NCBI RefSeq assembly: GCF_947488945.1
Contig: NZ_CANLBS010000022.1
Coordinates: 49,235 to 113,234 of the forward strand
Direction of reading: 5' to 3'
Origin: an uncultured Streptomyces sp.
GTDB taxonomy: Bacteria > Actinomycetota > Actinomycetes > Streptomycetales > Streptomycetaceae
DNA length: 64,000 nucleotides
Shown here: piece after piece, positions 8,704 to 16,780 of the stretch
Position numbering within the stretch: the first letter of the stretch is position 1
How the letters are laid out: each line of letters starts with the position of its first letter
The notes under the pieces: model-generated
The model's input: the letters and a program-made list of their open reading frames with translations, nothing else
The model's database searches: none
Told to the model about the DNA's origin: nothing
Program-made: the position numbers and the translations under genes

Positions 8704-8964
8704 CACCACCGCACCCCCACCAGCCCGATTCCGGTGAGGTCGCACCGAACCCGTCCCGGCTCTCCACCCGGTGGGAGAGGTACGCGGCGGCGCGCGGCGG
8801 CCCCCGGCTGAGCAGCGAGGGAGTACCGCCGTGCCCGCGTGCCGAGGATCGCCCCGCCCCACGACCGCTGTGTCCGGCGACTCCGCACTGCGCGGGCCCC
8901 GGTCCGCCCTGTCCGACCGTCCGTCTGTCCGCCCGTCCGTGATTTCTACCTTGGAGGCACAGCC

Positions 8965-10404
8965 ATGGGCTCGTACGCCCTTCCCGGACCCTTTGTCCGC
9001 CGAAAGATCCGCGACCTGCTGTTAGCCCTGATCGTCGGAGTCCTCGGCGCCGTCACCGCACTCGTCGCGGCACCGCCTGCCGGCGCCGCCGAGAGCACGC
9101 TCGGCGCCGCTGCGGCGCAGAGCGGCCGCTACTTCGGCACCGCCGTCGCCTCGGGCAAGCTGAGCGACTCGACGTACGCGACGATCGCGAGCCGTGAGTT
9201 CAACTCGGTGACGGCCGAGAACGAGATGAAGATCGACGCCACCGAACCGCAGCGGGGCCAGTTCAACTTCACCGCTGCCGACCGCGTCTACAACTGGGCG
9301 GTGCAGAACGGCAAGCAGGTGCGCGGCCACACCCTGGCCTGGCACTCCCAGCAGCCCGGCTGGATGCAGAGCCTCAGCGGCAGCGCTCTGCGCCAGGCGA
9401 TGACCGACCACATCAACGGCGTCATGGCCCACTACAAGGGCAAGATCGCGCAGTGGGACGTCGTGAACGAGGCCTTCGCCGACGGCAGTTCAGGAGCCCG
9501 GCGGGACTCCAACCTCCAGCGCAGCGGCAATGACTGGATCGAGGTCGCCTTCCGCGCCGCGCGCGCCGCCGACCCGGCGGCCAAGCTGTGCTACAACGAC
9601 TACAACGTCGAGGACTGGACCTGGGCCAAGACCCAGGCCATGTACGCCATGGTCCGGGACTTCAAGCAACGCGGCGTTCCGATCGACTGCGTCGGCTTCC
9701 AGTCGCACTTCAACAGCGGCAGCCCCTACAACAGCAACTTCCGGACCACCCTGCAGAACTTCGCCGCGCTCGGCGTCGACGTGGCGGTCACCGAACTCGA
9801 CATCCAGGGCGCCCCGGCCTCGACCTACGCCAGCGTGACCAACGACTGCCTGGCCGTCCCGCGCTGCCTCGGCATCACCGTCTGGGGCGTGCGCGACACC
9901 GACTCCTGGCGATCGGAACAGTCACCGCTGCTGTTCAACGGCGACGGCAGCAAGAAGCCCGCCTACACCGCCGTCCTCAACGCGCTCAACGGCGGTTCCA
10001 CCACGCCCACCACGCCCCCTGCGGGTTCCGGACCGATCAAGGGTGTCGGCTCGGGCCGCTGCCTGGACGTGCCCGCCGCCAGCACCACCGACGGCACCCA
10101 GCTCCAACTGTGGGACTGCCACAACGCCACCAATCAGCAGTGGACGTACACCGCCGCCGGGGAGCTCCGGGTCTACGGCGACAAATGCCTGGACGCCGCC
10201 GGCACCGGCAACGGCGCCAAAGTCCAGATCTACAGCTGCTGGGGAGGCGACAACCAGAAATGGCGCCTCGCCTCCGACGGATCCATCGTCGGCGTCCAGT
10301 CCGGCCTCTGCCTCGACAGCGTCGCAGCCGGCACCGCCAATGGAACCCTGATCCAGCTCTACTCCTGCTCGACCGGCAGCAACCAGCGCTGGACCCGCGC
10401 CTGA
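8965..10404 (+). CDS. xlnA: GH10 endo-1,4-beta-xylanase with C-terminal ricin-type domain
   Basis: 479 residues, ATG start with TTGGAGG nine bases upstream. The signal peptide runs to AGA-AES near residue 43. The GH10 barrel spans about 44-343. The acid/base is E169 in WDVVNEAF, the nucleophile is E277 in VTELDIQG, and conserved HTLAWHSQ, FQSHFN and ITVWGVRD are present. A Thr/Pro linker leads to a CBM13 ricin-type domain (356-479; NQQW, NQKW, NQRW). It is a secreted enzyme cutting the xylan backbone. Its carbohydrate-binding module resembles that of abfB but sits at the opposite end of the protein, so the pair probably works together on arabinoxylan. Confidence 0.95.
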   Translation: MGSYALPGPFVRRKIRDLLLALIVGVLGAVTALVAAPPAGAAESTLGAAAAQSGRYFGTAVASGKLSDSTYATIASREFNSVTAENEMKIDATEPQRGQFNFTAADRVYNWAVQNGKQVRGHTLAWHSQQPGWMQSLSGSALRQAMTDHINGVMAHYKGKIAQWDVVNEAFADGSSGARRDSNLQRSGNDWIEVAFRAARAADPAAKLCYNDYNVEDWTWAKTQAMYAMVRDFKQRGVPIDCVGFQSHFNSGSPYNSNFRTTLQNFAALGVDVAVTELDIQGAPASTYASVTNDCLAVPRCLGITVWGVRDTDSWRSEQSPLLFNGDGSKKPAYTAVLNALNGGSTTPTTPPAGSGPIKGVGSGRCLDVPAASTTDGTQLQLWDCHNATNQQWTYTAAGELRVYGDKCLDAAGTGNGAKVQIYSCWGGDNQKWRLASDGSIVGVQSGLCLDSVAAGTANGTLIQLYSCSTGSNQRWTRA

Positions 10405-10434
10405 CGGGACCCCGCACGAACGCGAAAACGGAAC

Positions 10435-10476
10435 GGCCGCTGCCCGAGCCGGCACCCACCGGCTCCGGCAGCGGCC
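10435..10476 (+). terminator. Terminator hairpin downstream of xlnA
   Basis: GGCCGCTGCC and GAGCCGG pair with CCGGCTC and GGCAGCGGCC. There is a single C-C mismatch, 17 paired bases and a 6-nt loop. It lies 30 bases after the xlnA stop. Confidence 0.8.
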
Positions 10477-10512
10477 GGACTGCCACGTCCCGCCCCGACG
10501 GGGGCCGCAGGG

Positions 10513-10868
10513 GTGGTCGCGGCGCACCTGGTCTCGACCGTTCTGCAGAACACCCCCGACTCCTACAACCAAGATCTTCGCCAGTTAACCGAGGGCTGGC
10601 CCATACCGGGTTGGCGGTTCTTCGCCCCGAACCCGGGTGTGCAGAACGTCCACCTGCTGGTGCGCGACGTCAGGGCGGGCGACGCTCAGCCGAGCCCTTG
10701 GCGCGACGTGACCCCGAAGGTCCCGCACGGGGGTGGACGCAGGTCATCTGGAATCCCGCGAGCCGGGGCCCCAAAGCCCTGTTCGACGCCATGCAGCAGC
10801 TCTCCTTGATGAGCGCGAACCAAGCAGGTTTCTCGTGGGTCACGCCTGCTGGAGAGCAGGCGTGGTGA
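10513..10868 (+). pseudogene. Frameshifted remnant of a small membrane-associated protein (DUF5819/SdpA-like pattern)
   Basis: One frame reads AAHLVSTVLQNTPDS, then WRFFAPNPGVQNVHLLVRDV and PWRDVTPKVPHGG. The sense then continues in another frame as WTQVIWNPASRGPKALFDAM to a stop at 10868. The break lies in a GGGGG run at about 10731; one more G would restore H-G-G-W. The start also seems lost, because the frame begins right at the xlnA terminator. The 'FFAPNP' pattern is shared with small actinobacterial proteins of the DUF5819/SdpA sort, a weak family guess. A sequencing error could explain this single break, but the next two genes are broken as well. Confidence 0.6.
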
Positions 10869-11185
10869 GCGCAAGGTCGACACGGTCGAAGCAGATTTCC
10901 GGGGCCTTCAGCTCGATTCCGCTTTCGACGTAGTCACCATGTCCAAGAACACGTTCTTCCTGGCACAGAGCCACGACGAGAATCGAGCTTCTGCGTGCCA
11001 TCGGGCGGCACCTCAAGCCGGGAGGTGCCGCCCTCCTCGACTGCACCGACCCCGTCGAGTACCTCCGAGCGGACGGGACCGCCCACACCGTCACCTATCC
11101 CCTGGGCCGTGACCGGATGGTGACGATCACTCAGACCGCCGACCGGGCGACCCATACACTGCACGCTCACGAAGGATGCTCGTGG
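10864..11185 (+). pseudogene. Remnant of a class I SAM-dependent methyltransferase
   Basis: The N-terminal SAM-binding part is missing. Frame 1 gives RKVDTVEADFRGLQLD and FDVVTMSKNTFFLAQ. After the GAG at 10978-10980 one extra base shifts the sense to 'IELLRAIGRHLKPGGAALLD', then YLRADGTAHTVTYPLGRD and MVTITQTADRATHTLHAHE. The 'LKPGGAALLD' segment is the classic post-motif strand of small methyltransferases. It runs into the next broken gene with no complete 3' end. Confidence 0.65.
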
Positions 11186-11198
11186 TTCTGGAGGCGAA

Positions 11199-11692
11199 GT
11201 GACCGCTGCTCCCATCCTCGCTGCCGAGCGTGCCACGGTCACCATGGGCGACGTCACCCTGCTGGAGCCGACCTCGTTCGCGGTGCTGCCGGGCGAAATC
11301 TGGTGCCTTACCGGCGGCAACGGGTCGGGGAAGACGACGCTCCTGCGGGCCTTCCTGGGCAGCCGGAGTCTCACCGCCGGTTCGTGTTCGGTGCGCGGCG
11401 AACCCGCGGACATGGCCAAGCCGCAGCACCGACGCCTCGTGGCTTCCTTGGTCGACGCGATCCCGTTCGCCCGTGACATGACACTGCGCGAGCAGGTGAC
11501 CCTGGTGGCCGCCCCCTGGTACGGCAACAGCGCGACGACCGCCGAAGCCGCAGAAGAGGTCATCGAGCGACTGGGACTGTCCCCGCTGGGCGAGCGGTTC
11601 CCCCATCAGGTCTCCTCGGGGCAGTTGCAACTCTTCGGCATCGCGCACGCGGCTGTGCCTCAACGGCCACCTGCAATTCTCCTCCGTGGACG
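11199..11692 (+). pseudogene. Truncated ABC transporter ATP-binding gene
   Basis: A GTG start behind GGAGG gives a normal ABC N-terminus. It has a Walker A (GGNGSGKTT, about residues 45-53), a Q-loop region and a degenerate signature 'VSSGQLQLFGIAHA'. Immediately afterwards the sense is lost: no Walker B, D-loop or H-switch follows. A second frame ends LCLNGHLQFSSVDE at a TAG (11692), which looks like the tail of another protein joined after a deletion. The formal frame continues into the antisense of the next gene and is not meaningful. The product would lack ATPase residues. Confidence 0.7.
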
Positions 11693-11733
11693 AGTAGCCG
11701 CTACCACGAGGCCCTCGCCCATCCCGCCCTGGG

Positions 11734-13095
11734 TCAAGAGCCCTTCGCGGCAGGCTCAAGGATCGCGACGCACTCCACATGGTGGGTCATCGGGAACAGG
11801 TCGAACGCCCGCAGGGTCCGGACCTTGTAGCCGCCGTCCGCGAAGTACGCGAGGTCGCGGGCCAGGGCCGCCGGGTCGCAGGCGACGTAGGCGATCTTGC
11901 GGGCGCCGAGGCCGGAGAGGTGCTTGACGACCTGCTTGCCGGCGCCGGCGCGGGGCGGGTCGAGGACGATGAGGTCGCACTCGGTGATGCCGGTGCGCGG
12001 GAGGATCTGGTCGACCTTGCCGTGTTCGATGCGGACGCGGTCGAGGTCCTGGAGGTTGTGGCGGGCGTCCTCGACGGCGCGCTTGCCGGACTCGATGCCG
12101 AGCACCGCGCCCTTCTCGCCGATGCGCTGGCCGATCGCGCCGGCGAACAGGCCGACGCCGCAGTAGAGGTCGAGGGCGGTGTCGTTCTTGCGGGGCAGCA
12201 GTCCCTGCATGACCGCCCGGACCAGGGTGTTGGCCGCCTGCGGGTGGACCTGCCAGAAGCCGCCGGAACCGACGCGGTACGTGCGGTCGTCGGCGACCTC
12301 GCGGACGAAGGCGCGGCCATGGACGCGGTGGACGCCGCCGTCCTTCTCGTCGACGCGCAGCACGGAGACCGGCCGGTCGAGCTCCACCAGCGGCAGCCGG
12401 CCGCCGGGCTTCGGGGTGAGGATGACCTGGCGGTCGCTGGAGCCGGTGGCGGTGATGGCCTCGACGGCCGCCATCTGGGGCCATTCGCGCTGCTCGACGC
12501 CGAGTTCGGAGACGCCGGGCGCCGCGATGAGGCAGCGGTCGATCGGCTGCACCTCGTGCGAGCGGTGCTTGCGCAGCCCCGCACGCCCGTCCTCGGTGAC
12601 GGCGTACTGGACGCGGGTACGCCACGCCGGCACCTCGCCCGCGGGCAGCTTGTCGCCCTCGGCCGGCATCACGGTGCCGTCCCAGCCGACGTCCTCCGGG
12701 GTGAGCCCGGCGAGGCGCATGAGCTGCTCGGCGACCACCTCGCCCTTGAGCCGCCGCTGCGCGCCCGGCTTGGCGTGCTGCCAGTCGCAGCCGCCGCACA
12801 GGCCGGGGCCGGCGTACGGGCACGGCGCCTCGACCCGGTCCTTGGAGGGTTCGAGGATGGTGACGGCGTCCGCGCGCAGGAAGCGGGAGTCGGAGTCGCC
12901 GTCGGTGATCCGGGCCACGACCTTCTCGCCGGGCAGCGTGTGCCGGACGAACAGGACCCGGCCCGCGTCGGTACGGGCGATGCAGTGACCACCGTGCGCG
13001 ACGGGCCCGACCTCGACCTCGTACTCCTCCCCGACCAGCGACAACGTCGGCGTGGGCGCCGACGACGACGTGGATGCGTTGGATTCGTTCTGCAT
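11734..13095 (-). CDS. TRAM-domain RNA (uracil-5-)-methyltransferase, RlmD/TrmA family
   Basis: 453 residues, ATG start with GGAG upstream. An N-terminal TRAM RNA-binding domain (about 18-80) is followed by iron-sulfur-type cysteines C92, C100 and C103 (CPYAG...CGGC). The C-terminal Rossmann half has DLYCGVGLFAG (SAM binding), LDPPRAGAG, and the catalytic C406 in YVACDPAALARDL. The family methylates C5 of uridine in rRNA or tRNA; which RNA cannot be read from the sequence. It is transcribed in the same direction as the permease gene about 500 bases upstream, as in the M. tuberculosis Rv2689c-Rv2690c pair. Confidence 0.88.
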   Translation of the reverse strand: MQNESNASTSSSAPTPTLSLVGEEYEVEVGPVAHGGHCIARTDAGRVLFVRHTLPGEKVVARITDGDSDSRFLRADAVTILEPSKDRVEAPCPYAGPGLCGGCDWQHAKPGAQRRLKGEVVAEQLMRLAGLTPEDVGWDGTVMPAEGDKLPAGEVPAWRTRVQYAVTEDGRAGLRKHRSHEVQPIDRCLIAAPGVSELGVEQREWPQMAAVEAITATGSSDRQVILTPKPGGRLPLVELDRPVSVLRVDEKDGGVHRVHGRAFVREVADDRTYRVGSGGFWQVHPQAANTLVRAVMQGLLPRKNDTALDLYCGVGLFAGAIGQRIGEKGAVLGIESGKRAVEDARHNLQDLDRVRIEHGKVDQILPRTGITECDLIVLDPPRAGAGKQVVKHLSGLGARKIAYVACDPAALARDLAYFADGGYKVRTLRAFDLFPMTHHVECVAILEPAAKGS

Positions 13096-13220
13096 GAGGT
13101 GAGGCTCCAGGGATCAGGGGGGCAGGGCCAGCCGGAGGGAAGGGGCCAGGGCCGAAGGTCCGGCGGGCGGGCTGCGGGACAGCAGCCCACCAGTCTACGT
13201 GCGCTCCGCCGGACCGCTCA

Positions 13221-13376
13221 CCACGCCGGAGGCCGGGTCCGGCAGGCACCCACCCGCTCACCACGCCGGAGGCCGGGCCCGGCAGGCACCCACCCGCACC
13301 CACGCCGGAGGCCAGGTCCGGCAGGCGCCCACCCGCACCCACGCCGGAGGCCGGGCCCGGCGGGGCCCACCGCGCC
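13221..13376. repeat. Minisatellite: four tandem 39-40 bp GC-rich units
   Basis: Units start at 13221, 13261, 13300 and 13339, each opening CCACGCCGGAGGCCGGG or a one-base variant. The fourth decays at its end. The array fills part of the ~495-bp gap between the methyltransferase and the permease. The rest (13377-13590) is low-complexity CCGCCCGCC-type sequence with no gene visible. Confidence 0.85.
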
Positions 13377-13590
13377 GGGGCCGTGGCGGGGCCGGGTCCG
13401 GCCGGGCACCGGGGCGCGCGGGTCAGGTGGCTCGGGTCAGGCCCGAGCCCTCGGAGGCCCGGAATCCGGAATCCGGACCACCGCCGCCCGCCGCCCGCCG
13501 CTCCCGGACCACCGCCGCTCCGGACCGCCGCCCGCCGCCGCGGCCCGCCCCGTCCCGCCGCCCGCGGCCCGCCCCGTCCTGCCGCGGCTC

Positions 13591-15657
13591 TCAGCCCTTG
13601 CGCCCCGGCTCCTTCGGCCGGCGCTCGGCCGTTCCACGGCGCTCGACCGGTCCCCGGCGCACCGAGCCCGGTGCGATCCAGTTCGCGCCGCGCCTGGCGC
13701 GCTTCTTCGCGGCCTCGGAGGACTCCAGCTGGTAGGGCACCGAGGTGACCATCACGCCGGGGGTGAAGAGCAGCCGGCCCTTGAGGCGCAGCGCGGTCTG
13801 GTTGTGCAGGACGTGCTCGTACCAGTGCCCGACGACGTACTCGGGGATGTAGACGCTCACCACGTCGCGCGGGCTCTCGCGGCGCAGCCCCTTGACGTAC
13901 TCGATGACCGGGCGGGTCACCTCGCGGTAGGGGGAGTCGAGGATCTTCAACGGGACGTTGATGCCGCGTCGCTCCCAGTCCTCCCGGAGCGCCTTGGTCT
14001 CCGCGGCGTCGACGCTGATGGACAGCGCCTCCAGGTGGTCGGTGCGGATGAGCTTGGCGTACGCGAGGGCGCGCAGGGTGGGGCGGTGGAGCTTGGAGAC
14101 GAGCACGATGGCGTGGACCCGGGACGGCCGGACGGTCTCGTCGGACGGCGTCTCGTCGGCGGCGATCTCACGGGCGACCCGGTCGTAGTGCTTGCGGATC
14201 GCGGTCATCGTGCCGTAGAAGATCAGCATGCCGAGCAGTGCGACCCAGGCGCCGTGGGTGAACTTGGTGGCCAGCACCACGACCAGGACGAGGCCGGTGA
14301 AGAAGGCGCCGAAGGTGTTGATCGCGCGGGAGCGGATCATGTGGCGGCGCTTGGCGGTGTCCTTCTCGGTGCGCAGGTGGCGGTTCCAGTGCCGGACCAT
14401 GCCGGTCTGGCTCAGGGTGAAGGAGACGAAGACGCCGACGATGTAGAGCTGGATCAGGCGGGTGGAGTCGGCGCCGTAGACGGCGACGAGCGCGATGGCC
14501 GCGCCGGCCAGCAGCACGATGCCGTTGGAGAACGCGAGGCGGTCGCCGCGGGTGTGGAGCTGGCGGGGCAGGTACCGGTCCTGGGCGAGGATCGACCCGA
14601 GCAGCGGGAAGCCGTTGTACGCGGTGTTCGCGGCGAGGAAGAGCACCAGGGCGGTGGCGGTGGCGAGGACCACGAAGAGGAACGAGCCGTCGCCGAACAC
14701 GGCGGCCGCGACCTGCGAGATCACCGGGTCCTGGACGAATCCGGCGCCCACCGGGGAGCCGTCGTGGATGAGGTCGGCGGCCGGGTTCTCCGCCATCTTC
14801 ACCTTGGTGGCCATGGCCAGCCCGATGATGCCGCAGAACATGGTGACGGCCAGCAGCCCCATCATCGCCAGCGTGGTGGCGGCGTTCTTGCTCTTCGGCT
14901 TGCGGAAGGCGGGCACACCGTTGCTGATCGCCTCGACGCCGGTGAGCGCGGCACAGCCGGAGGAGAACGCCCGCAGCAGCAGGAAGACCAGGGCGAAGCC
15001 GGCCAGTCCCTGGTGTTCGGGTTTGATCTCGAAGGCGGCGGTCGGCGCGTGCATGGTGTCGCCGAGCACCAGGCCCCGGAACGCCCCCCAGACGATCATG
15101 ATGAAGACGCCGGCGACGAAGAGGTAGGTGGGGATCGCGAAGAGCTTGCCCGACTCCTTGACGCCCCGGAGGTTCATCAGGGTGAGCAGGACGATGGCGG
15201 CGATCGCGCAGGTCGTCTTGTGCTCGACCACGAAGGGGATGGCGGAGCCGAGGTTCTCGACGCCGGAGGAGATCGACACGGCGACGGTGAGGACGTAGTC
15301 GACCAGCAGGGCGCTGGCGACGGTGAGGCCGGCCCGGGGGCCGAGGTTGGTGGTGGCGACCTCGTAGTCGCCGCCGCCGCTCGGGTACGCGTGGACGTTC
15401 TGCCGGTACGAGGCGACGACCGTGAACATGAGGACCACGACGGCGACCGCGATCCACGGGCTGAAGTGGTACGCCGACACGCCCGCGATGGAGAGCACCA
15501 GGAGGACTTCCCCCGGTGCGTACGCCACCGAGGACAGCGGGTCGGATGCGAAGACGGGCAGGGCGATGCGCTTCGGGAGGAGCGTTTCTCCCAGCTTGTC
15601 GCTGCGCAGCGCCCGTCCGATCAGAATCCGTTTGGGCACGTCGGTCAGTTTGGACAC
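13591..15657 (-). CDS. APC-superfamily permease, KimA-like potassium importer
   Basis: 688 residues, GTG start. The N-terminus (KRILIGRALRSDKLGE, then LPVFASDPLSSVAYAPGEVL) and 'SYRQNVHAYPSGGGDYEVA' strongly resemble Bacillus subtilis KimA/YdaO, a proton-coupled high-affinity potassium importer. About twelve hydrophobic segments cover residues 35-450. The C-terminal ~200 residues are a soluble domain containing 'VHAIVLVSKLHRPTLRALAY', a universal-stress-like fold also expected in KimA. Location beside two TrkA-type proteins supports potassium rather than amino acids as substrate; this is inference, and an amino-acid role is not excluded. No clear Shine-Dalgarno precedes the start. Confidence 0.8.
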   Translation of the reverse strand: MSKLTDVPKRILIGRALRSDKLGETLLPKRIALPVFASDPLSSVAYAPGEVLLVLSIAGVSAYHFSPWIAVAVVVLMFTVVASYRQNVHAYPSGGGDYEVATTNLGPRAGLTVASALLVDYVLTVAVSISSGVENLGSAIPFVVEHKTTCAIAAIVLLTLMNLRGVKESGKLFAIPTYLFVAGVFIMIVWGAFRGLVLGDTMHAPTAAFEIKPEHQGLAGFALVFLLLRAFSSGCAALTGVEAISNGVPAFRKPKSKNAATTLAMMGLLAVTMFCGIIGLAMATKVKMAENPAADLIHDGSPVGAGFVQDPVISQVAAAVFGDGSFLFVVLATATALVLFLAANTAYNGFPLLGSILAQDRYLPRQLHTRGDRLAFSNGIVLLAGAAIALVAVYGADSTRLIQLYIVGVFVSFTLSQTGMVRHWNRHLRTEKDTAKRRHMIRSRAINTFGAFFTGLVLVVVLATKFTHGAWVALLGMLIFYGTMTAIRKHYDRVAREIAADETPSDETVRPSRVHAIVLVSKLHRPTLRALAYAKLIRTDHLEALSISVDAAETKALREDWERRGINVPLKILDSPYREVTRPVIEYVKGLRRESPRDVVSVYIPEYVVGHWYEHVLHNQTALRLKGRLLFTPGVMVTSVPYQLESSEAAKKRARRGANWIAPGSVRRGPVERRGTAERRPKEPGRKG

Positions 15658-16111
15658 GCAGAGGATCGTAAGCGCTGGCCGGGCCGCTCATCGCGCCGCC
15701 GATCCGGCGCACCCCCAATCTCCTGCGATCAGCGGAGAAACACGCTGAATCCTTAACGAAATCCTTGCACGGGGAAGGCCGCACCGGGGCCGGACGGGGA
15801 CCGGGTGTGGTCGCGCGGTGACGGTCGGCGCACCGCGCATCCGCACCCGCCCGCTTTCCGCCCGCCCCCTCCGCTCCCTCGCCGCTTTCCCCTCCCCGCC
15901 CCGTCCGCTCCCCCGCCCGCCCGCTTTGCCCGTGGCCCTGAGTCGGACGCAGACTCGGTGGGGGCGGCGTGGGCGCGGGCGCTTAAGCTCGTGCCCCTGG
16001 GCAACACCTGCGGTGGTTGCCCGTTTGTTTGCCCGGCAAGCTGAGGAAGAAGTGTGAGCAGGGTGTTTTCGCAGGTCAGCCGGACGACCAGGAGTGCGGG
16101 GTAGGCACGAG
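15658..16111. other. Divergent intergenic region between the KimA-like gene and ceoB
   Basis: About 450 bases without a convincing gene. A TACGAT hexamer lies seven bases before the permease GTG on the minus strand and could be a -10 box for a leaderless transcript. A C/T-rich low-complexity tract occupies 15840-15940. The conserved c-di-AMP riboswitch 3' core (GCTAACCCGGTAGGC) is absent here. Confidence 0.5.
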
Positions 16112-16780
16112 GTGCACATCGTCATCATGGGCTGCGGCCGAGTCGGAGCCGCACTCGCGCAGACCCTCGAACAGCAGGGGCACACGGTCGCCGTGATCGA
16201 CCAGGACCCCACGGCGTTCCGCCGGCTCGGTTCCGGTTTCGGCGGCCGTCGGGTCACCGGGGTCGGGTTCGACCAGGACACCCTCCGTGAAGCGGGGATC
16301 GAGGACGCCGGAGCGTTCGCCGCGGTGAGCAGCGGCGACAACTCCAACATCATCGCGGCCCGGGTGGCGCGCGAGATGTTCGACGTGGAGAACGTCGCGG
16401 CCCGCATCTACGACCCGCGGCGGGCCGAGGTGTACCAGCGCCTCGGCATCCCGACCGTGGCCACCGTGCGCTGGACCGCCGACCAGATGCTGCGGCGTCT
16501 GCTGCCGTCCGGGGCCGAGCCGCTGTGGCGGGACCCGAGCGGCGGGGTGCAGCTCGCGGAGGTGCACACCACACCGGGCTGGATCGGCCACAAGATCAGC
16601 ACGTTGCAGGAGGAGACCGGCGTCCGCGTCGCCTTCCTCACCCGTCTGGGCGAGGCGATCCTGCCCAGCTCGCAGACGGTGTTGCAGGAGGGCGACCTCG
16701 TCCACGTGATGATGCGCACGGACGAGGTCGAGAAGGTCGAGGCGGCCTTCGCCGAGGGCCCCGAGGAGGGCGGTCACTGA
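16112..16780 (+). CDS. ceoB: TrkA-family potassium uptake regulatory protein (CeoB)
   Basis: 222 residues from the GTG giving MHIVIMGCGRVG, the family start. A GTG six codons earlier lacks support. The N-terminal RCK/TrkA-N Rossmann domain has GCGRVG and acidic 'VIDQDP' at the end of strand two, for NAD or nucleotide binding. The C-terminal ~80 residues are TrkA-C (PGWIGHKISTLQEETGVRVA). The protein is a soluble subunit that gates potassium transporters. Its stop overlaps the next ATG as TGATG, so translation is coupled. CeoB and CeoC sit divergent to the KimA-like permease and may control it. Confidence 0.9.
   Translation: MHIVIMGCGRVGAALAQTLEQQGHTVAVIDQDPTAFRRLGSGFGGRRVTGVGFDQDTLREAGIEDAGAFAAVSSGDNSNIIAARVAREMFDVENVAARIYDPRRAEVYQRLGIPTVATVRWTADQMLRRLLPSGAEPLWRDPSGGVQLAEVHTTPGWIGHKISTLQEETGVRVAFLTRLGEAILPSSQTVLQEGDLVHVMMRTDEVEKVEAAFAEGPEEGGH

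Larger units (their letters stand above)
7957..8964. other. 1-kb divergent control region between abfB and xlnA
   Basis: No convincing gene is seen here on either strand. It holds two CGAAA-type palindromes, a 13-bp tandem repeat and locally lower GC (about 8100-8590) than the neighbouring genes. A weak promoter-like pair facing xlnA is TTGACG at 8545-8550 and AATCAT at 8569-8574 (18-bp spacer). It would give an unusually long leader of nearly 400 nt, so it may not be the true promoter. Confidence 0.6.

Noticed and set aside
10513..11692. Three intact genes for a peptide/transport cluster
   Set aside because: Each frame is broken or lacks key motifs (missing Walker B, missing SAM site, shifted frames); they are listed as pseudogenes.
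11779..15756. Open frame of 1325 codons on the plus strand
   Set aside because: It lies antisense to the methyltransferase and permease genes and arises from third-position GC bias; its composition (Gly/Arg/Val/Asp-rich, no fold pattern) is not protein-like.
15658..16111. c-di-AMP riboswitch in front of the KimA-like gene, as in B. subtilis
   Set aside because: The conserved GTGAATC and GCTAACCCGGTAGGC elements are absent here; they occur only before the M23 gene at 57914.
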